Below are positions 27,212-36,078 of a DNA stretch of 64,000 nucleotides, piece after piece. The stretch lies in the NCBI RefSeq assembly GCF_003590335.1, contig NZ_MIET01000042.1, forward strand, positions 124,001 to 188,000. The letters run 5' to 3'. The notes below the pieces were generated by a model. The model was given only the letters and a program-made list of their open reading frames with translations, made no database searches and was not told the DNA's origin. The position numbers and the translations under genes were made by a program. How positions within the stretch are numbered: the stretch's first letter is position 1; every line of letters starts with the position of its first letter. Origin of the DNA: Pseudoalteromonas sp. MSK9-3. GTDB taxonomy: Bacteria; Pseudomonadota; Gammaproteobacteria; Enterobacterales; Alteromonadaceae.

Positions 27212-28402
27212 ATGAATAAAAAATTACTCTCTGTGGTCGTGGGATTAGCGTGTATGAGTTCCAGCGCACACGCTGAAATTAGGATCAACGGTTTTGCTTC
27301 GATCGTTGCCGGTCAAACGCTTGATGATAACACCAGTTTATATGGCTATGATGATGATATTTCGTATAAAAATGAAAGTATGTTTGCATTGCAATTGTCA
27401 TCTGATTTACAGGATGGGCTCAGTGCCACGGCTCAAATTGTGGCTCGTGGTAATGAAGATTTTGATGCAGAGTTTGAATGGGCGTATGTGAGTTATCAAA
27501 TCAATGATGACTTGAAAGTGAGTGGCGGAAAAATGCGTATACCCTTTTATCGTTATTCAGACTTTTTAGATGTTGGGTATGCATATCGTTGGGTACGTCC
27601 ACCTCAATCGGTCTATAACTTTGCTTTTTCTACATATGAAGGGCTTAATTTATTACATAACACCACATTAGGCGATTGGGACTCTACGATGCAAGTCATT
27701 TATGGGTCGTTTTCAGGAAAAGTGCCGTCTGCTGCGGGAGCGACTCCAGAGCAAATTGAACTCAACGACCTCATGGGTGTTAATTGGACGGTCAGTCATG
27801 ACTGGTTTAGTGCCCGAGCCGCTTACATTGTGGCTGATACGACAATAAATGCGTCAAGTATCGCAGGACTCACTGCCGCATTGAACGGATACGGGTTAAC
27901 TCAACAGGCAAATAATTTATTGGTTGATGAGGATGACGGCTCTTTCTTTGGCGTTGGTTTTTCTGTTGATTACGATAATTTCTTATTTGATGCTGAATAC
28001 ACACAGATTGAAGTTACGGATAGTTTATTACCGGATCAAACCCAATATTATGCCTCTGTTGGTTATAGGTTAAATGACTGGACAGTACATCTAACCTATG
28101 AAAATAACGATGACGAGCATGATTCAAATCGGCTAAATACAGTACCAGTTTCTATTGCTGGCCCTAATAATACAGTCGTGCCAGTATCATTAGACCCGAC
28201 AAACACAAATGCGCCTTTATTAAAAGATCTGACTAATCAAGTATATTTAGGGGCTAAACAAGAAAGTAGTACTGTCACAGTGGGGGCTCGGTATGATTTT
28301 CATCCGTCTGCAGCCTTTAAAATTGATCTTAGTCGGTTTAACGACGACATAACAGATCAAGATATTGATGTATTGGCAGTTGCAATTGACCTTGTCTTTT
28401 AA
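27212..28402 (+). CDS. Outer-membrane porin, partner of PstS-like protein
   Basis: A 396-residue porin with signal peptide (MNKKLLSVVVGLACMSSSAH, then AEIRINGFASIVAGQ). The body is rich in alternating aromatic strands with acidic Asp/Glu loops, such as DDNTSLYGYDDD and VDEDDGSFFGVG; the C-terminal strand is IDVLAVAIDLVF, ending in Phe as outer-membrane proteins do. It is followed 10 bases on by a PstS-like binding protein, suggesting a role in anion (perhaps phosphate) uptake. Confidence 0.85.
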   Translation: MNKKLLSVVVGLACMSSSAHAEIRINGFASIVAGQTLDDNTSLYGYDDDISYKNESMFALQLSSDLQDGLSATAQIVARGNEDFDAEFEWAYVSYQINDDLKVSGGKMRIPFYRYSDFLDVGYAYRWVRPPQSVYNFAFSTYEGLNLLHNTTLGDWDSTMQVIYGSFSGKVPSAAGATPEQIELNDLMGVNWTVSHDWFSARAAYIVADTTINASSIAGLTAALNGYGLTQQANNLLVDEDDGSFFGVGFSVDYDNFLFDAEYTQIEVTDSLLPDQTQYYASVGYRLNDWTVHLTYENNDDEHDSNRLNTVPVSIAGPNNTVVPVSLDPTNTNAPLLKDLTNQVYLGAKQESSTVTVGARYDFHPSAAFKIDLSRFNDDITDQDIDVLAVAIDLVF

Positions 28403-28412
28403 GGAGTTGATG

Positions 28413-28817
28413 ATGAAAAAACTAGTTTCTATCTGTTTGTTGTGTGTCTCAGCTTACACCAGTGCTGAGGTTGCGGTAATTGTTAATCCAAATAATAATA
28501 ATACGTTAGATAAAGGCATGATTTCAAAAATATATCTTGGAAAAACAAAATCATATGCTGATGGTGGCAAAATAAAAGCGGTTGGTCAAAAAGGCACTGC
28601 TGTGGCAAAGGCGTTTACGCAAAATGTCGTTGGCAAATCTAGCAGTCAGTTTAAAGCCTATTGGTCTAAGTTGATTTTTACAGGAAAAGGCACCCCGCCA
28701 GATCCGCTGAGTAGCGATCAAGCTGTGATAGACTTTGTTGCGAGTAACCCACTGGGTATTGGCTATATAGACAGCGCCAAAGTAACTGATGCCGTAAAAG
28801 TCATTGGTAAGTTTTAA
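28413..28817 (+). CDS. Small PstS-like phosphate-binding protein
   Basis: A 134-residue protein with a signal peptide (MKKLVSICLLCVSAYTSA). The mature part resembles one lobe of a phosphate-binding protein (PBP_like): DKGMISKIYLGKTKSYADGG, SSSQFKAYWSKLIFTGKGTP and IGYIDSAKV. At about half the size of PstS it probably binds phosphate or another small anion weakly, or signals. ATG 28413 has AAGGAG six bases upstream. No ABC permease is present. Confidence 0.8.
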   Translation: MKKLVSICLLCVSAYTSAEVAVIVNPNNNNTLDKGMISKIYLGKTKSYADGGKIKAVGQKGTAVAKAFTQNVVGKSSSQFKAYWSKLIFTGKGTPPDPLSSDQAVIDFVASNPLGIGYIDSAKVTDAVKVIGKF

Positions 28818-28846
28818 AGACCATTGTCATCCTACATAATATAGAT

Positions 28847-28873
28847 AAAAAAGCACCTTTAGGTGCTTTTTTT
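28847..28873 (+). terminator. Terminator after porin/PstS-like pair
   Basis: AAAAAAGCACC / GGTGCTTTTTT stem with a TTTA loop, 29 bases after the PstS-like stop codon. Confidence 0.9.
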
Positions 28874-28902
28874 GTGAGGTGTATTCTTGGTTAAAAAATG
28901 GT

Positions 28903-28914
28903 ACATTCGAATGT
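28903..28914. promoter_or_regulatory. Palindrome resembling core of the TetR operator
   Basis: ACATTCGAATGT is a perfect 12-bp palindrome 29 bases before the GNAT start. It carries the same CATTCGAATG core found in each arm of the 37-bp operator at 3456-3492. A possible secondary regulatory site; chance is not excluded. Confidence 0.25.
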
Positions 28915-28943
28915 GTATTTAAATAGGAACAAATAGGTGTGGA

Positions 28944-29399
28944 ATGATTGTCAGAGCTGCGAAAGAGGCTGATTTATTACGATTAGAAGAGCTAGAACAA
29001 GCTGTTATTACTGCTGAACGACCATTTAATAGCACGCTTAAAGTTGAGGGGGCCAAATATTATGATTTACCAACCTTAATTGCGAGCGATGAGAGTTTGT
29101 TGTTGGTTGTTGAGTTAGAAGGTGAATTAATCTCGACAGGTTATGTTCAGATACGAGCGTCAAAACAGTCTTTAAATCATGATAAACATGGATATTTAGG
29201 GTTTATGTATGTTGAACCTGAACATCGAGGCAAGGGAATAAATAAAGTGGTTATTGAGCACTTGATTGAGTGGGCAAAAGCTGAGGGTATTCATGACTTT
29301 TATTTAGATGTGTACGCGGAAAACGGTGCTGCCATGAGTGCTTATAAAAAATTGGGTTTTGAGAATACGTTGGTGGAAATGGCAGTTCACATAAATTGA
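28944..29399 (+). CDS. GNAT family N-acetyltransferase
   Basis: A 151-residue acetyltransferase. The acetyl-CoA binding loop is EPEHRGKGINKVVIEHLIEW and a final segment YKKLGFENTLVEMAV matches GNAT motif B. The substrate is unknown. AGGTGTGGA precedes the ATG. Confidence 0.85.
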   Translation: MIVRAAKEADLLRLEELEQAVITAERPFNSTLKVEGAKYYDLPTLIASDESLLLVVELEGELISTGYVQIRASKQSLNHDKHGYLGFMYVEPEHRGKGINKVVIEHLIEWAKAEGIHDFYLDVYAENGAAMSAYKKLGFENTLVEMAVHIN

Positions 29400-29509
29400 T
29401 AACGTCAAGTTAGCTAGAGTTTTAATGAGAAGCAGAGACTAAAGATGGATGTATTCAACTGCGATATAGATGTAGAGTAAATGTTACTTTTTAATGGAGT
29501 GAGACATTT

Positions 29510-30589
29510 ATGCAAGGTGCTGGGACTGAGCTATTTAAAGCACTTTATATAGCATGTATTGCTATTGGGGCTTTTCTTTTTTTATTACTGTTATCTAAAC
29601 AGCATAGGTCTAGGCCTGGTAACAAAATACTGGCTGTTTTTATGCTTTTTTTGCAAATCCCAACTCTTAGTGCATATTGTCAGTTGGCCTTAAAGGAAAT
29701 CCCATTTTTATTATTAGCGGCGAGTCAGTGTTTGATTTTGGTTTATGGGCCAATTACATATTTGCTTTTATGCACAGTATTTAAGCCAGAGAAAATTAAC
29801 CGTTTAATTTATCTACATTTTTTACCTTTTATTGTTATTTATGCGTTAAAGTTTTCTTTTAGTCCTGAGTATACGGTATATGCATGGTTTCCATTTGTGG
29901 GGTTAGTTCTTTTATACTTGTGTATTAATACTGTGATCTTAGTGCAAGAAAGGCAGCAATTGACAACGTTGCATCAGCAGTATGGAAACACCGCATTTTA
30001 TTGGTTCATCTTTATTGTTGCGGGGATCGGTGCTCTGACATTATACGATATAGTCATTATTTCACTGTATTTGAAAGGCGTTTATTTATCGCCTGCATGG
30101 TGGTATTCAATGACTTTAGCGTTATGTGGTTACTTGTTGATGGCCAGTGCTTTCTCCATTTGGCGGCCAGAGATATTCTATAATATAAGATGCAAAAAGC
30201 ATTTAAATAACAAAGTTAAAACGCTAAAATTACAGGCAAGTGTAGCATCTGAGTTAACACAAAAAATTCATGAGACTCTTCAAGAGTATGAACTCTTTAA
30301 AGATAATGAATTGACATTATTAAAGCTGGCTAAGGCGGTTGGCGTATCTAGTCATTTGCTATCTGAGGTGTTAAATGTACATATGAAAACGAGTTTTTAT
30401 GAATTGTTGAATCATTATCGCCTTACATCTGCACTCGATATGCTAGAGAATAAGCCACAGAGCTTATCTATTATCGATATTGCTTTTTCAGCAGGATTCA
30501 ACAATAAAAATACATTTTATCGGGTATTCAAAGAAAGAACGGGCGTAACTCCATCGACGTACCTGAGTAATACTCAAAGGGCAGTATAA
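29510..30589 (+). CDS. Membrane-anchored AraC-type regulator
   Basis: A 359-residue protein. The N-terminal ~225 residues form about seven transmembrane helices (e.g. LYIACIAIGAFLFLLLL and ITYLLLCTVF). The C-terminal AraC HTH spans ~255-355: LTLLKLAKAVGVSSHLLSEV and IIDIAFSAGFNNKNTFYRVF. Such proteins sense signals in the membrane and act locally. It sits just upstream of the Tat-exported oxidase gene, 95 bases away, so it is a candidate activator of it. Confidence 0.9.
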   Translation: MQGAGTELFKALYIACIAIGAFLFLLLLSKQHRSRPGNKILAVFMLFLQIPTLSAYCQLALKEIPFLLLAASQCLILVYGPITYLLLCTVFKPEKINRLIYLHFLPFIVIYALKFSFSPEYTVYAWFPFVGLVLLYLCINTVILVQERQQLTTLHQQYGNTAFYWFIFIVAGIGALTLYDIVIISLYLKGVYLSPAWWYSMTLALCGYLLMASAFSIWRPEIFYNIRCKKHLNNKVKTLKLQASVASELTQKIHETLQEYELFKDNELTLLKLAKAVGVSSHLLSEVLNVHMKTSFYELLNHYRLTSALDMLENKPQSLSIIDIAFSAGFNNKNTFYRVFKERTGVTPSTYLSNTQRAV

Positions 30590-30683
30590 ATAAAATTAAA
30601 TGTGTCATTTTTTATCTAAAATGACGCTTTTTCTGAATTTTGATCATATTTTTTACTTGTTTATCAAACAACAAGGAAAAATA

Positions 30684-32303
30684 ATGACAAATAAAAACAC
30701 ACTCAATGCGCGCAGAGCATTTTTAAAATCATCTCTTGGGGCTGGGGCTTTAATAAGTACGGCCCCCTTGGGGCTTGCTTTTGCGAGTTCGTCAACACAG
30801 GAGGAGTTGGAAGGTTACACTCCCTCTTACGTATTGCCAAATGATCCCAGATACACCGCTTTTTTGACGGGGTCTAATTACCGTTTTACCTCTGCACCAG
30901 ATTGGGTATCGGTGTGCTCTAGTGCTCATGAAGTCTATATTGCCGCAAGGAAAGCTGTGTCTGATAACAAGCGGATCACTGTGCGTGCTGGTGGTCATTG
31001 CTACGAAGGGTTTGTTGATAATGATCAGGGTAATATCATTGATTTAGGTAATATGGATAAAGTTTATAAGCAAGGAGCGCATTATGTTGTAGAGGCTGGC
31101 GCACGTTTAGGGAATACATATGAAACCCTCTTGAAAGAATGGGGGGTTACACTGCCTGGCGGATCTTGCTTTAATGTGGCTGTAGGTGGTCATATTAGTG
31201 GAGGCGGGTTTGGTGCATTATCACGAAAATATGGCTTAACCGTGGACTATTTAGTCGGGGTTGAAATTATTACCTTTGCTGAATATGGGGGGCAAGCAAA
31301 CTACCCCCGAAGTTATTTTTTAGGGGAAAGTAAACAAGCTGACGATATTGTTTGGGCACACCAAGGAGGTGGAGGAGGAAACATGGGGATCGTCACCAAG
31401 TATTTCTTTAAAGATCTCCCGCCGGTGCCTGCTATGATGAGCATTCAGCAGCTGTCTGTACCGTGGTCAGTGTTAGATCATGCGAGCTTTACTTCATTGT
31501 TACAAAGATATTCACAATTCTTTGTCGATAATAATAATGTAAGTAGCCAGTACAATGGTTTACATGCATCGTTGACGTTGAACAATAAAACGGGACCTAG
31601 CAGCACATTGGATTTAACGGTGACGTACGCAGGTGACACACCTGCGCTAATTGATGACTTTATTAATGCCGTGTTTGATGCGCCTCAATTAGAAGCCGCA
31701 GAAATTAGTTTTTCTCCACAACGAGAAGCAGGGCCTAGTTTAGTTCCGAGTTCGGTAGAGCGCCCGCAGCCACTAGGCAGTTATTTAACGCTTCCTTGGT
31801 GGGTAGCAACAACCATCGGCGGTGGTGGAGCGGGGGGAGCAAGGGCTAAGTACAAATCAGCATATATGAATGATGTGTTTCCAGTCGCTCAAATTAATAC
31901 CTTGTGGGAATTGTTGACTTCAGATGCATTTATAAACCCCGCAGCAGCTGTACAAGTTTCATCATATGGAGGGAGAATTAATGCAGTGGGTAAAAATGAC
32001 ACGGCAGTGTCACATCGTCAGTCGAGTTTAAAGTTACAATACCAAGCCTACTGGTTTTCACCGTTTCAAGATGCGTATAATATACAGTGGATGCAGCAGT
32101 TTTACACTAAGATGTATGGTCCCAATGGCCCTGAATCAGATGGTGTGATGGACGGCTGTTATGTTAACTACCCAGATGTTGATTTACCTAATTGGCAAAC
32201 GCTGTATTATAAAGATAACTACCCAAGGTTACAGCGTATTAAAACCCAGCTTGATCCTCATAATCGCTTGTACCACGCTCAATCCATTGAGTTATTGAGC
32301 TAG
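30684..32303 (+). CDS. Tat-exported BBE-like FAD oxidase
   Basis: About 539 residues from ATG 30684 with AAGGA upstream. N-terminal Tat signal: ARRAFLKSSLGAG (RRxFLK) then a hydrophobic stretch ending ASSS. FAD-binding domain with the His of RAGGHCYEG (His105) and Cys of GGSCFNVAVGGH (Cys162), the two residues used for bicovalent FAD attachment. The BBE C-terminus shows DNYPRLQRIKTQLDPHNRLY. It oxidises an unknown periplasmic substrate; a second BBE-like protein in this window (3638-5437) is cytoplasmic by sequence. Probably controlled by the upstream AraC protein. Confidence 0.92.
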   Translation: MTNKNTLNARRAFLKSSLGAGALISTAPLGLAFASSSTQEELEGYTPSYVLPNDPRYTAFLTGSNYRFTSAPDWVSVCSSAHEVYIAARKAVSDNKRITVRAGGHCYEGFVDNDQGNIIDLGNMDKVYKQGAHYVVEAGARLGNTYETLLKEWGVTLPGGSCFNVAVGGHISGGGFGALSRKYGLTVDYLVGVEIITFAEYGGQANYPRSYFLGESKQADDIVWAHQGGGGGNMGIVTKYFFKDLPPVPAMMSIQQLSVPWSVLDHASFTSLLQRYSQFFVDNNNVSSQYNGLHASLTLNNKTGPSSTLDLTVTYAGDTPALIDDFINAVFDAPQLEAAEISFSPQREAGPSLVPSSVERPQPLGSYLTLPWWVATTIGGGGAGGARAKYKSAYMNDVFPVAQINTLWELLTSDAFINPAAAVQVSSYGGRINAVGKNDTAVSHRQSSLKLQYQAYWFSPFQDAYNIQWMQQFYTKMYGPNGPESDGVMDGCYVNYPDVDLPNWQTLYYKDNYPRLQRIKTQLDPHNRLYHAQSIELLS

Positions 32304-32336
32304 TATTTTAAGGGATAATTCACGAAGAGTTTTTGC

Positions 32337-32359
32337 ACTGGCATCAAAAAGATGCCAGT
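32337..32359 (+). terminator. Terminator-like hairpin after Tat oxidase
   Basis: ACTGGCATC / GATGCCAGT stem (9 bp, AAAAA loop), 34 bases after the stop, followed by CTTGGTTT. Confidence 0.6.
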
Positions 32360-32400
32360 CTTGGTTTAAGTGCTACCATGAGCTAAACAGGAGCTAAGCG

Positions 32401-33444
32401 ATGAACCGAGCGTGGATAAACTGGGCAATTAAAACGATTGAAGCGGATTATACACGGTCTGCCGACACACACCTTATTCGGTTAGACTTGAAAAGCCACC
32501 CGAATATTTTAGTGTATTTAAAAGATGAAAGTACACACCCTACAGGATCATTAAAACATCGTTTAGCGCGTTCGCTTTTTTTATATGCACTGTGTAATGG
32601 TAAAATTCACCAAAACACCCCCATCATCGAGTCTTCTTCTGGCAGCACCGCCGTGTCAGAAGCTTACTTCGCTAAATTACTCGGTTTACCTTTTATTGCT
32701 GTCGTGCCCAAATCGACCGCACAAGAAAAGATTAAACAAATTGAATTTTATAATGGCCAATGTCATTTAGTTGAGCAAACAGATCAAATTTATGCCGAGT
32801 CGAGAGCGTTAGCTGCAAAAGTGAATGGCTTTTATATGGATCAATTTACCTTTGCAGAACGCGCGACCGATTGGCGTGGCAATAACAACATTGCTGAAAG
32901 TATTTTTAAACAAATGGCCGATGAACCATTTACTGTGCCAAAGTGGATTGTAATGAGCCCGGGGACGGGTGGTACGTCAGCGACTTTAGGGCGATATATT
33001 CGTTTCCAGCAATATGACACACAGTTGCTGGTTGTTGATCCAGAGCATTCAGTATTTTATGACTATTATAAAAGCAAAAATACAGCGCTTACCCATCATT
33101 GCGGCAGTAAAATTGAGGGGATCGGTCGACCAAGAGTTGAGCCTTCTTTTATCCCCGGTGTTGTGGATGACATGTTGAAGGTACCAGATCAGGCGAGCAT
33201 AGCTGCAATGCATTGGTTAAACGCACAATTAGGACGCAAGGTTGGTCCTTCATCGGGGACTAATATTTGGGGGGTGCTGAATCTCATTGACCGTATGCAG
33301 CAAGCAGGTGAAACAGGGGCTATTGTGTCTTTGATCTGTGATAGTGGCGAACGCTACTTGAATACGTATTATGATGAACAGTGGGTGGCAAGCTCAATTG
33401 GCGGTTTTAGTCACCATAATGCGTATTTAAAGCGGTTCTTTTAA
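32401..33444 (+). CDS. PLP-dependent cysteine synthase/desulfhydrase-like enzyme
   Basis: A 347-residue fold type II PLP enzyme. The PLP lysine lies in HPTGSLKHRLARSL, the phosphate-binding loop appears in SSSGSTAVSEAYFA, and PGTGGTSATLGRYI is the second glycine-rich motif. It resembles the Cds1 group, some members of which degrade cysteine to sulfide; the reaction here is unproven. GAGCTAAGCG contains the probable ribosome site. Single gene. Confidence 0.8.
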   Translation: MNRAWINWAIKTIEADYTRSADTHLIRLDLKSHPNILVYLKDESTHPTGSLKHRLARSLFLYALCNGKIHQNTPIIESSSGSTAVSEAYFAKLLGLPFIAVVPKSTAQEKIKQIEFYNGQCHLVEQTDQIYAESRALAAKVNGFYMDQFTFAERATDWRGNNNIAESIFKQMADEPFTVPKWIVMSPGTGGTSATLGRYIRFQQYDTQLLVVDPEHSVFYDYYKSKNTALTHHCGSKIEGIGRPRVEPSFIPGVVDDMLKVPDQASIAAMHWLNAQLGRKVGPSSGTNIWGVLNLIDRMQQAGETGAIVSLICDSGERYLNTYYDEQWVASSIGGFSHHNAYLKRFF

Positions 33445-33459
33445 CATTACCGATACAGT

Positions 33460-33490
33460 ATTGGGTAAACTCCTAGCGTGTTTCCCCAAT
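33460..33490 (+). terminator. Imperfect hairpin after PLP enzyme
   Basis: ATTGGGTAAAC / GTTTCCCCAAT pair at 10 of 11 positions with a nine-base loop. No T-run follows. Confidence 0.4.
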
Positions 33491-33557
33491 GGCTACATAT
33501 TTTATCCACTTTTATGGCGTCTAATAAGAAAAATTTTTTATGTAGATAGACACTATA

Positions 33558-34997
33558 ATGGATAATCTTGTTTTAGCGCTTGCGGTGGGTGTGGCAGTGA
33601 TCAGCATCATCGCTTTAGTGCGTGTCAATCAGTTGCGTAAAGGCGATTTAAAAACATTACGAGATATTAAAGAAGCGAAATCAGCGCTAAGTAAAAAAGT
33701 TTTTTATCATGGTGACAGTGATATTCCAAATTATCGCCAATTCATGCAAAAGTTATTAAAAGTCGAGCGTAAATTTACCCGTTACCATATATCACTGATT
33801 AAATTAGGAAAACAGCCGGTTTTTGATGATGTAGAAGAGCATTTAGACTCTTTATCTGAGCTGTTTAACACGATCAGCAAATCTTGTGAGCCGTTTGCCT
33901 TGGCCTTGTATGATTCTGAGTACATTTTAATGGCTTATGTAACCCAAGGTAGTGGCGCTAATGCACAAGAAGCTGCTGAAAAGCAATTGGAGATACTGGC
34001 AAAATTACCCGACCAAGTCTCAATTAGCAATACTCAAGTTCCGATTGATTATGCGATATCTTCATTGAGTTTAACCGGCTATTCAGCGATTTATGGTATG
34101 GATAAAGTACAGCGTCGATTAGCTTACTCAATGGAGCATGCTTTAGAAAGCGACAACGGGGTGTTTTTTCACAATGAACAACTTTATAAAGCTGAAATGT
34201 ATAAAAAGCATGTGCTTCGTAAACTCACCAGCAGTATTTCGTTTAACCCAGATGATTTTTATTTGGTATTTCAGCCAATATACATCCCCCATGACCTAGA
34301 TAGGCCAAAGCGTTATGAAGCACTGATCCGTTGGAAAAATAACCGAAATTTAGGACCAAAAACGTTTATTCCTATGCTTAAAAGTCAGCCAGGCTTGCAA
34401 GAAGGCATGACCGAAATTGTCTTGAATCAAGTGTTTTCATTACTCAAAGTGCAATTAGAAACAAAAAAACACCTAACACCAATTCATATTAATATTACAA
34501 AACAAGAGTTAAACACTGAACATTTATTTAGTCACCTTAAGCAACTACTTAAAGGCGCGCCGTCAATTGCGAGTTTTATTATTTTTGAAGTTGAGCAAAA
34601 TGAAGCGTTAGCAGACAGTGAATACATAAAAAGTAATATGCGAAAAATTATTAACTTAGGATGTAAATTCTCTATTGATAACTTTGCTAATGATAAAAAA
34701 AGTTATCAGCTGTTGTCCAATGGGTATTATAAAACTATCAAGGTTGATAAGTCTTATATTGGGGAAATTCGCGATAGACGCGCCACGTCTGAGTCTCTTG
34801 AGCAAATAATGTCAACCGCCCTGCGTGCAAAATTAACCGTGGTGGTTGAGGGGGTTGAAAATCAATATCAATTGGAATACGTTAAAAACTTCGAAAATGC
34901 GATGTTGCAAGGCTATTATATAAGTGCACCGTTGAGTGCTCATGACTACTTATCATTAGAAGGTAAGCGGTCACTTTCAGTGAACGCATTACAATAG
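33558..34997 (+). CDS. EAL-domain protein with degenerate catalytic motif
   Basis: A 479-residue protein: one N-terminal membrane helix (~2-22), a middle region of ~200 residues resembling a degenerate GGDEF-like domain, and an EAL domain from ~235. EAL residues seen: Glu254 (YEALIRW), INITKQEL, FEVEQNE, Asp374-Asn375 (IDNFANDKKS), KVDKSY, VVEGVEN and QGYY. The usual DDFGTG is IDNFAN, so the second Asp and the following Gly are missing. c-di-GMP hydrolysis may be weak or lost, leaving a sensor or binding role. Confidence 0.88.
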   Translation: MDNLVLALAVGVAVISIIALVRVNQLRKGDLKTLRDIKEAKSALSKKVFYHGDSDIPNYRQFMQKLLKVERKFTRYHISLIKLGKQPVFDDVEEHLDSLSELFNTISKSCEPFALALYDSEYILMAYVTQGSGANAQEAAEKQLEILAKLPDQVSISNTQVPIDYAISSLSLTGYSAIYGMDKVQRRLAYSMEHALESDNGVFFHNEQLYKAEMYKKHVLRKLTSSISFNPDDFYLVFQPIYIPHDLDRPKRYEALIRWKNNRNLGPKTFIPMLKSQPGLQEGMTEIVLNQVFSLLKVQLETKKHLTPIHINITKQELNTEHLFSHLKQLLKGAPSIASFIIFEVEQNEALADSEYIKSNMRKIINLGCKFSIDNFANDKKSYQLLSNGYYKTIKVDKSYIGEIRDRRATSESLEQIMSTALRAKLTVVVEGVENQYQLEYVKNFENAMLQGYYISAPLSAHDYLSLEGKRSLSVNALQ

Positions 34998-35110
34998 TTA
35001 TTCTAGTGATCGGTTATGTGACGTTTATGCCGCACACGACTAGGTCGTTTTAATGATAACGGCGCTGTAAGTGTTTTTTGCGAAGTACTTTTGTATTGTA
35101 AGTCCTTCAA

Positions 35111-35148
35111 AAAAGTAAGACAGGATGCTGGCACATTGTCTTACTTTT
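35111..35148. terminator. Bidirectional terminator
   Basis: AAAAGTAAGACA / TGTCTTACTTTT (12 bp, 14-base loop) lies between the convergent EAL and symporter genes, with T-runs usable from both strands. Confidence 0.75.
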
Positions 35149-35160
35149 GGTGACGTGGTC

Positions 35161-36078
35161 CTATTTGTCGTGAGTGGTCTTTGTTCTTTGCCAATAACTT
35201 GCCAATACAGAGCCACTTACGTTATGCCATATTGAAAAGAGTGAACCCGCTACAGCTGCGCTGGGCGTGAAAAACTTCATTGCCAGTGCCACTGCTAACC
35301 CTGAATTTTGCATGCCCACCTCAAAAGCAATAGTGCGGCAAACCTGCTCACTACACCCCAGTCGCTTAGGTATAAAATAGCCCAACAATAGGCCTATGCC
35401 ATTATGCAGCATTACAGCGAGCATAATAATGAAACCAATCGTTTCTAGCTTAGCCTGATTGAGTGCCACTACAATTGCAATAATAAAAACAATGGCGAAC
35501 ATTGATAGTAAAGGTAATATGGTTAAGCTTTTTGTGATCAGCTTATTGCAGTACATGTTTAATAGTACACCCAAGGTGACGGGTAGCAATACAATTTTAA
35601 GTAGGCTCAAGAGCATGCTTGTGATAGGAATATCGACCAGCGCGCCAATGAGGAGTGACGTTAAGATAGGTGTGAGCGCAACTCCTATCAGTGTGCTAAT
35701 TGCTGTCATAGTAATAGACAGAGCAACATCACCCTTGGCAAGATAGCATAAAACGTTACTGGCTGTGCCACCAGCCACAGTCCCTACCAATACCATGCCA
35801 ATGAGTGACTGTGTATCAAAACTCATCCCTTTAGCCAATAAAAATGCCAAAAGAGGCATCACAGAGAACTGCAATAAAACACCAATAAAAATGGCTTTTT
35901 TGTTCTGTGCAGCACGAGCAAAGTCTTTAGGTGCTAATGTCAGTCCCATGGTGAGCATGATCACCATTAACAGGGGAACAATCATACTTTTTAGGTCAAC
36001 AAAGTAAGTTGGAAAGACAAACGCGATTGTTGAAAATAAAAGTGCCCAGATAGGGAATAGTTGCACAGTAATAGCCAT
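35161..36078 (-). CDS. Bile acid:Na+ symporter (BASS) family transporter
   Basis: A 305-residue protein with about 10 transmembrane helices. The BASS motifs GTVAGGTASNVLCYLAKGDV (crossover region) and FEVGMQNSGLAVALAMKF are present. Bacterial members transport various organic anions with Na+; the substrate here is unknown. It is a single gene. Confidence 0.92.
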   Translation of the reverse strand: MAITVQLFPIWALLFSTIAFVFPTYFVDLKSMIVPLLMVIMLTMGLTLAPKDFARAAQNKKAIFIGVLLQFSVMPLLAFLLAKGMSFDTQSLIGMVLVGTVAGGTASNVLCYLAKGDVALSITMTAISTLIGVALTPILTSLLIGALVDIPITSMLLSLLKIVLLPVTLGVLLNMYCNKLITKSLTILPLLSMFAIVFIIAIVVALNQAKLETIGFIIMLAVMLHNGIGLLLGYFIPKRLGCSEQVCRTIAFEVGMQNSGLAVALAMKFFTPSAAVAGSLFSIWHNVSGSVLASYWQRTKTTHDK

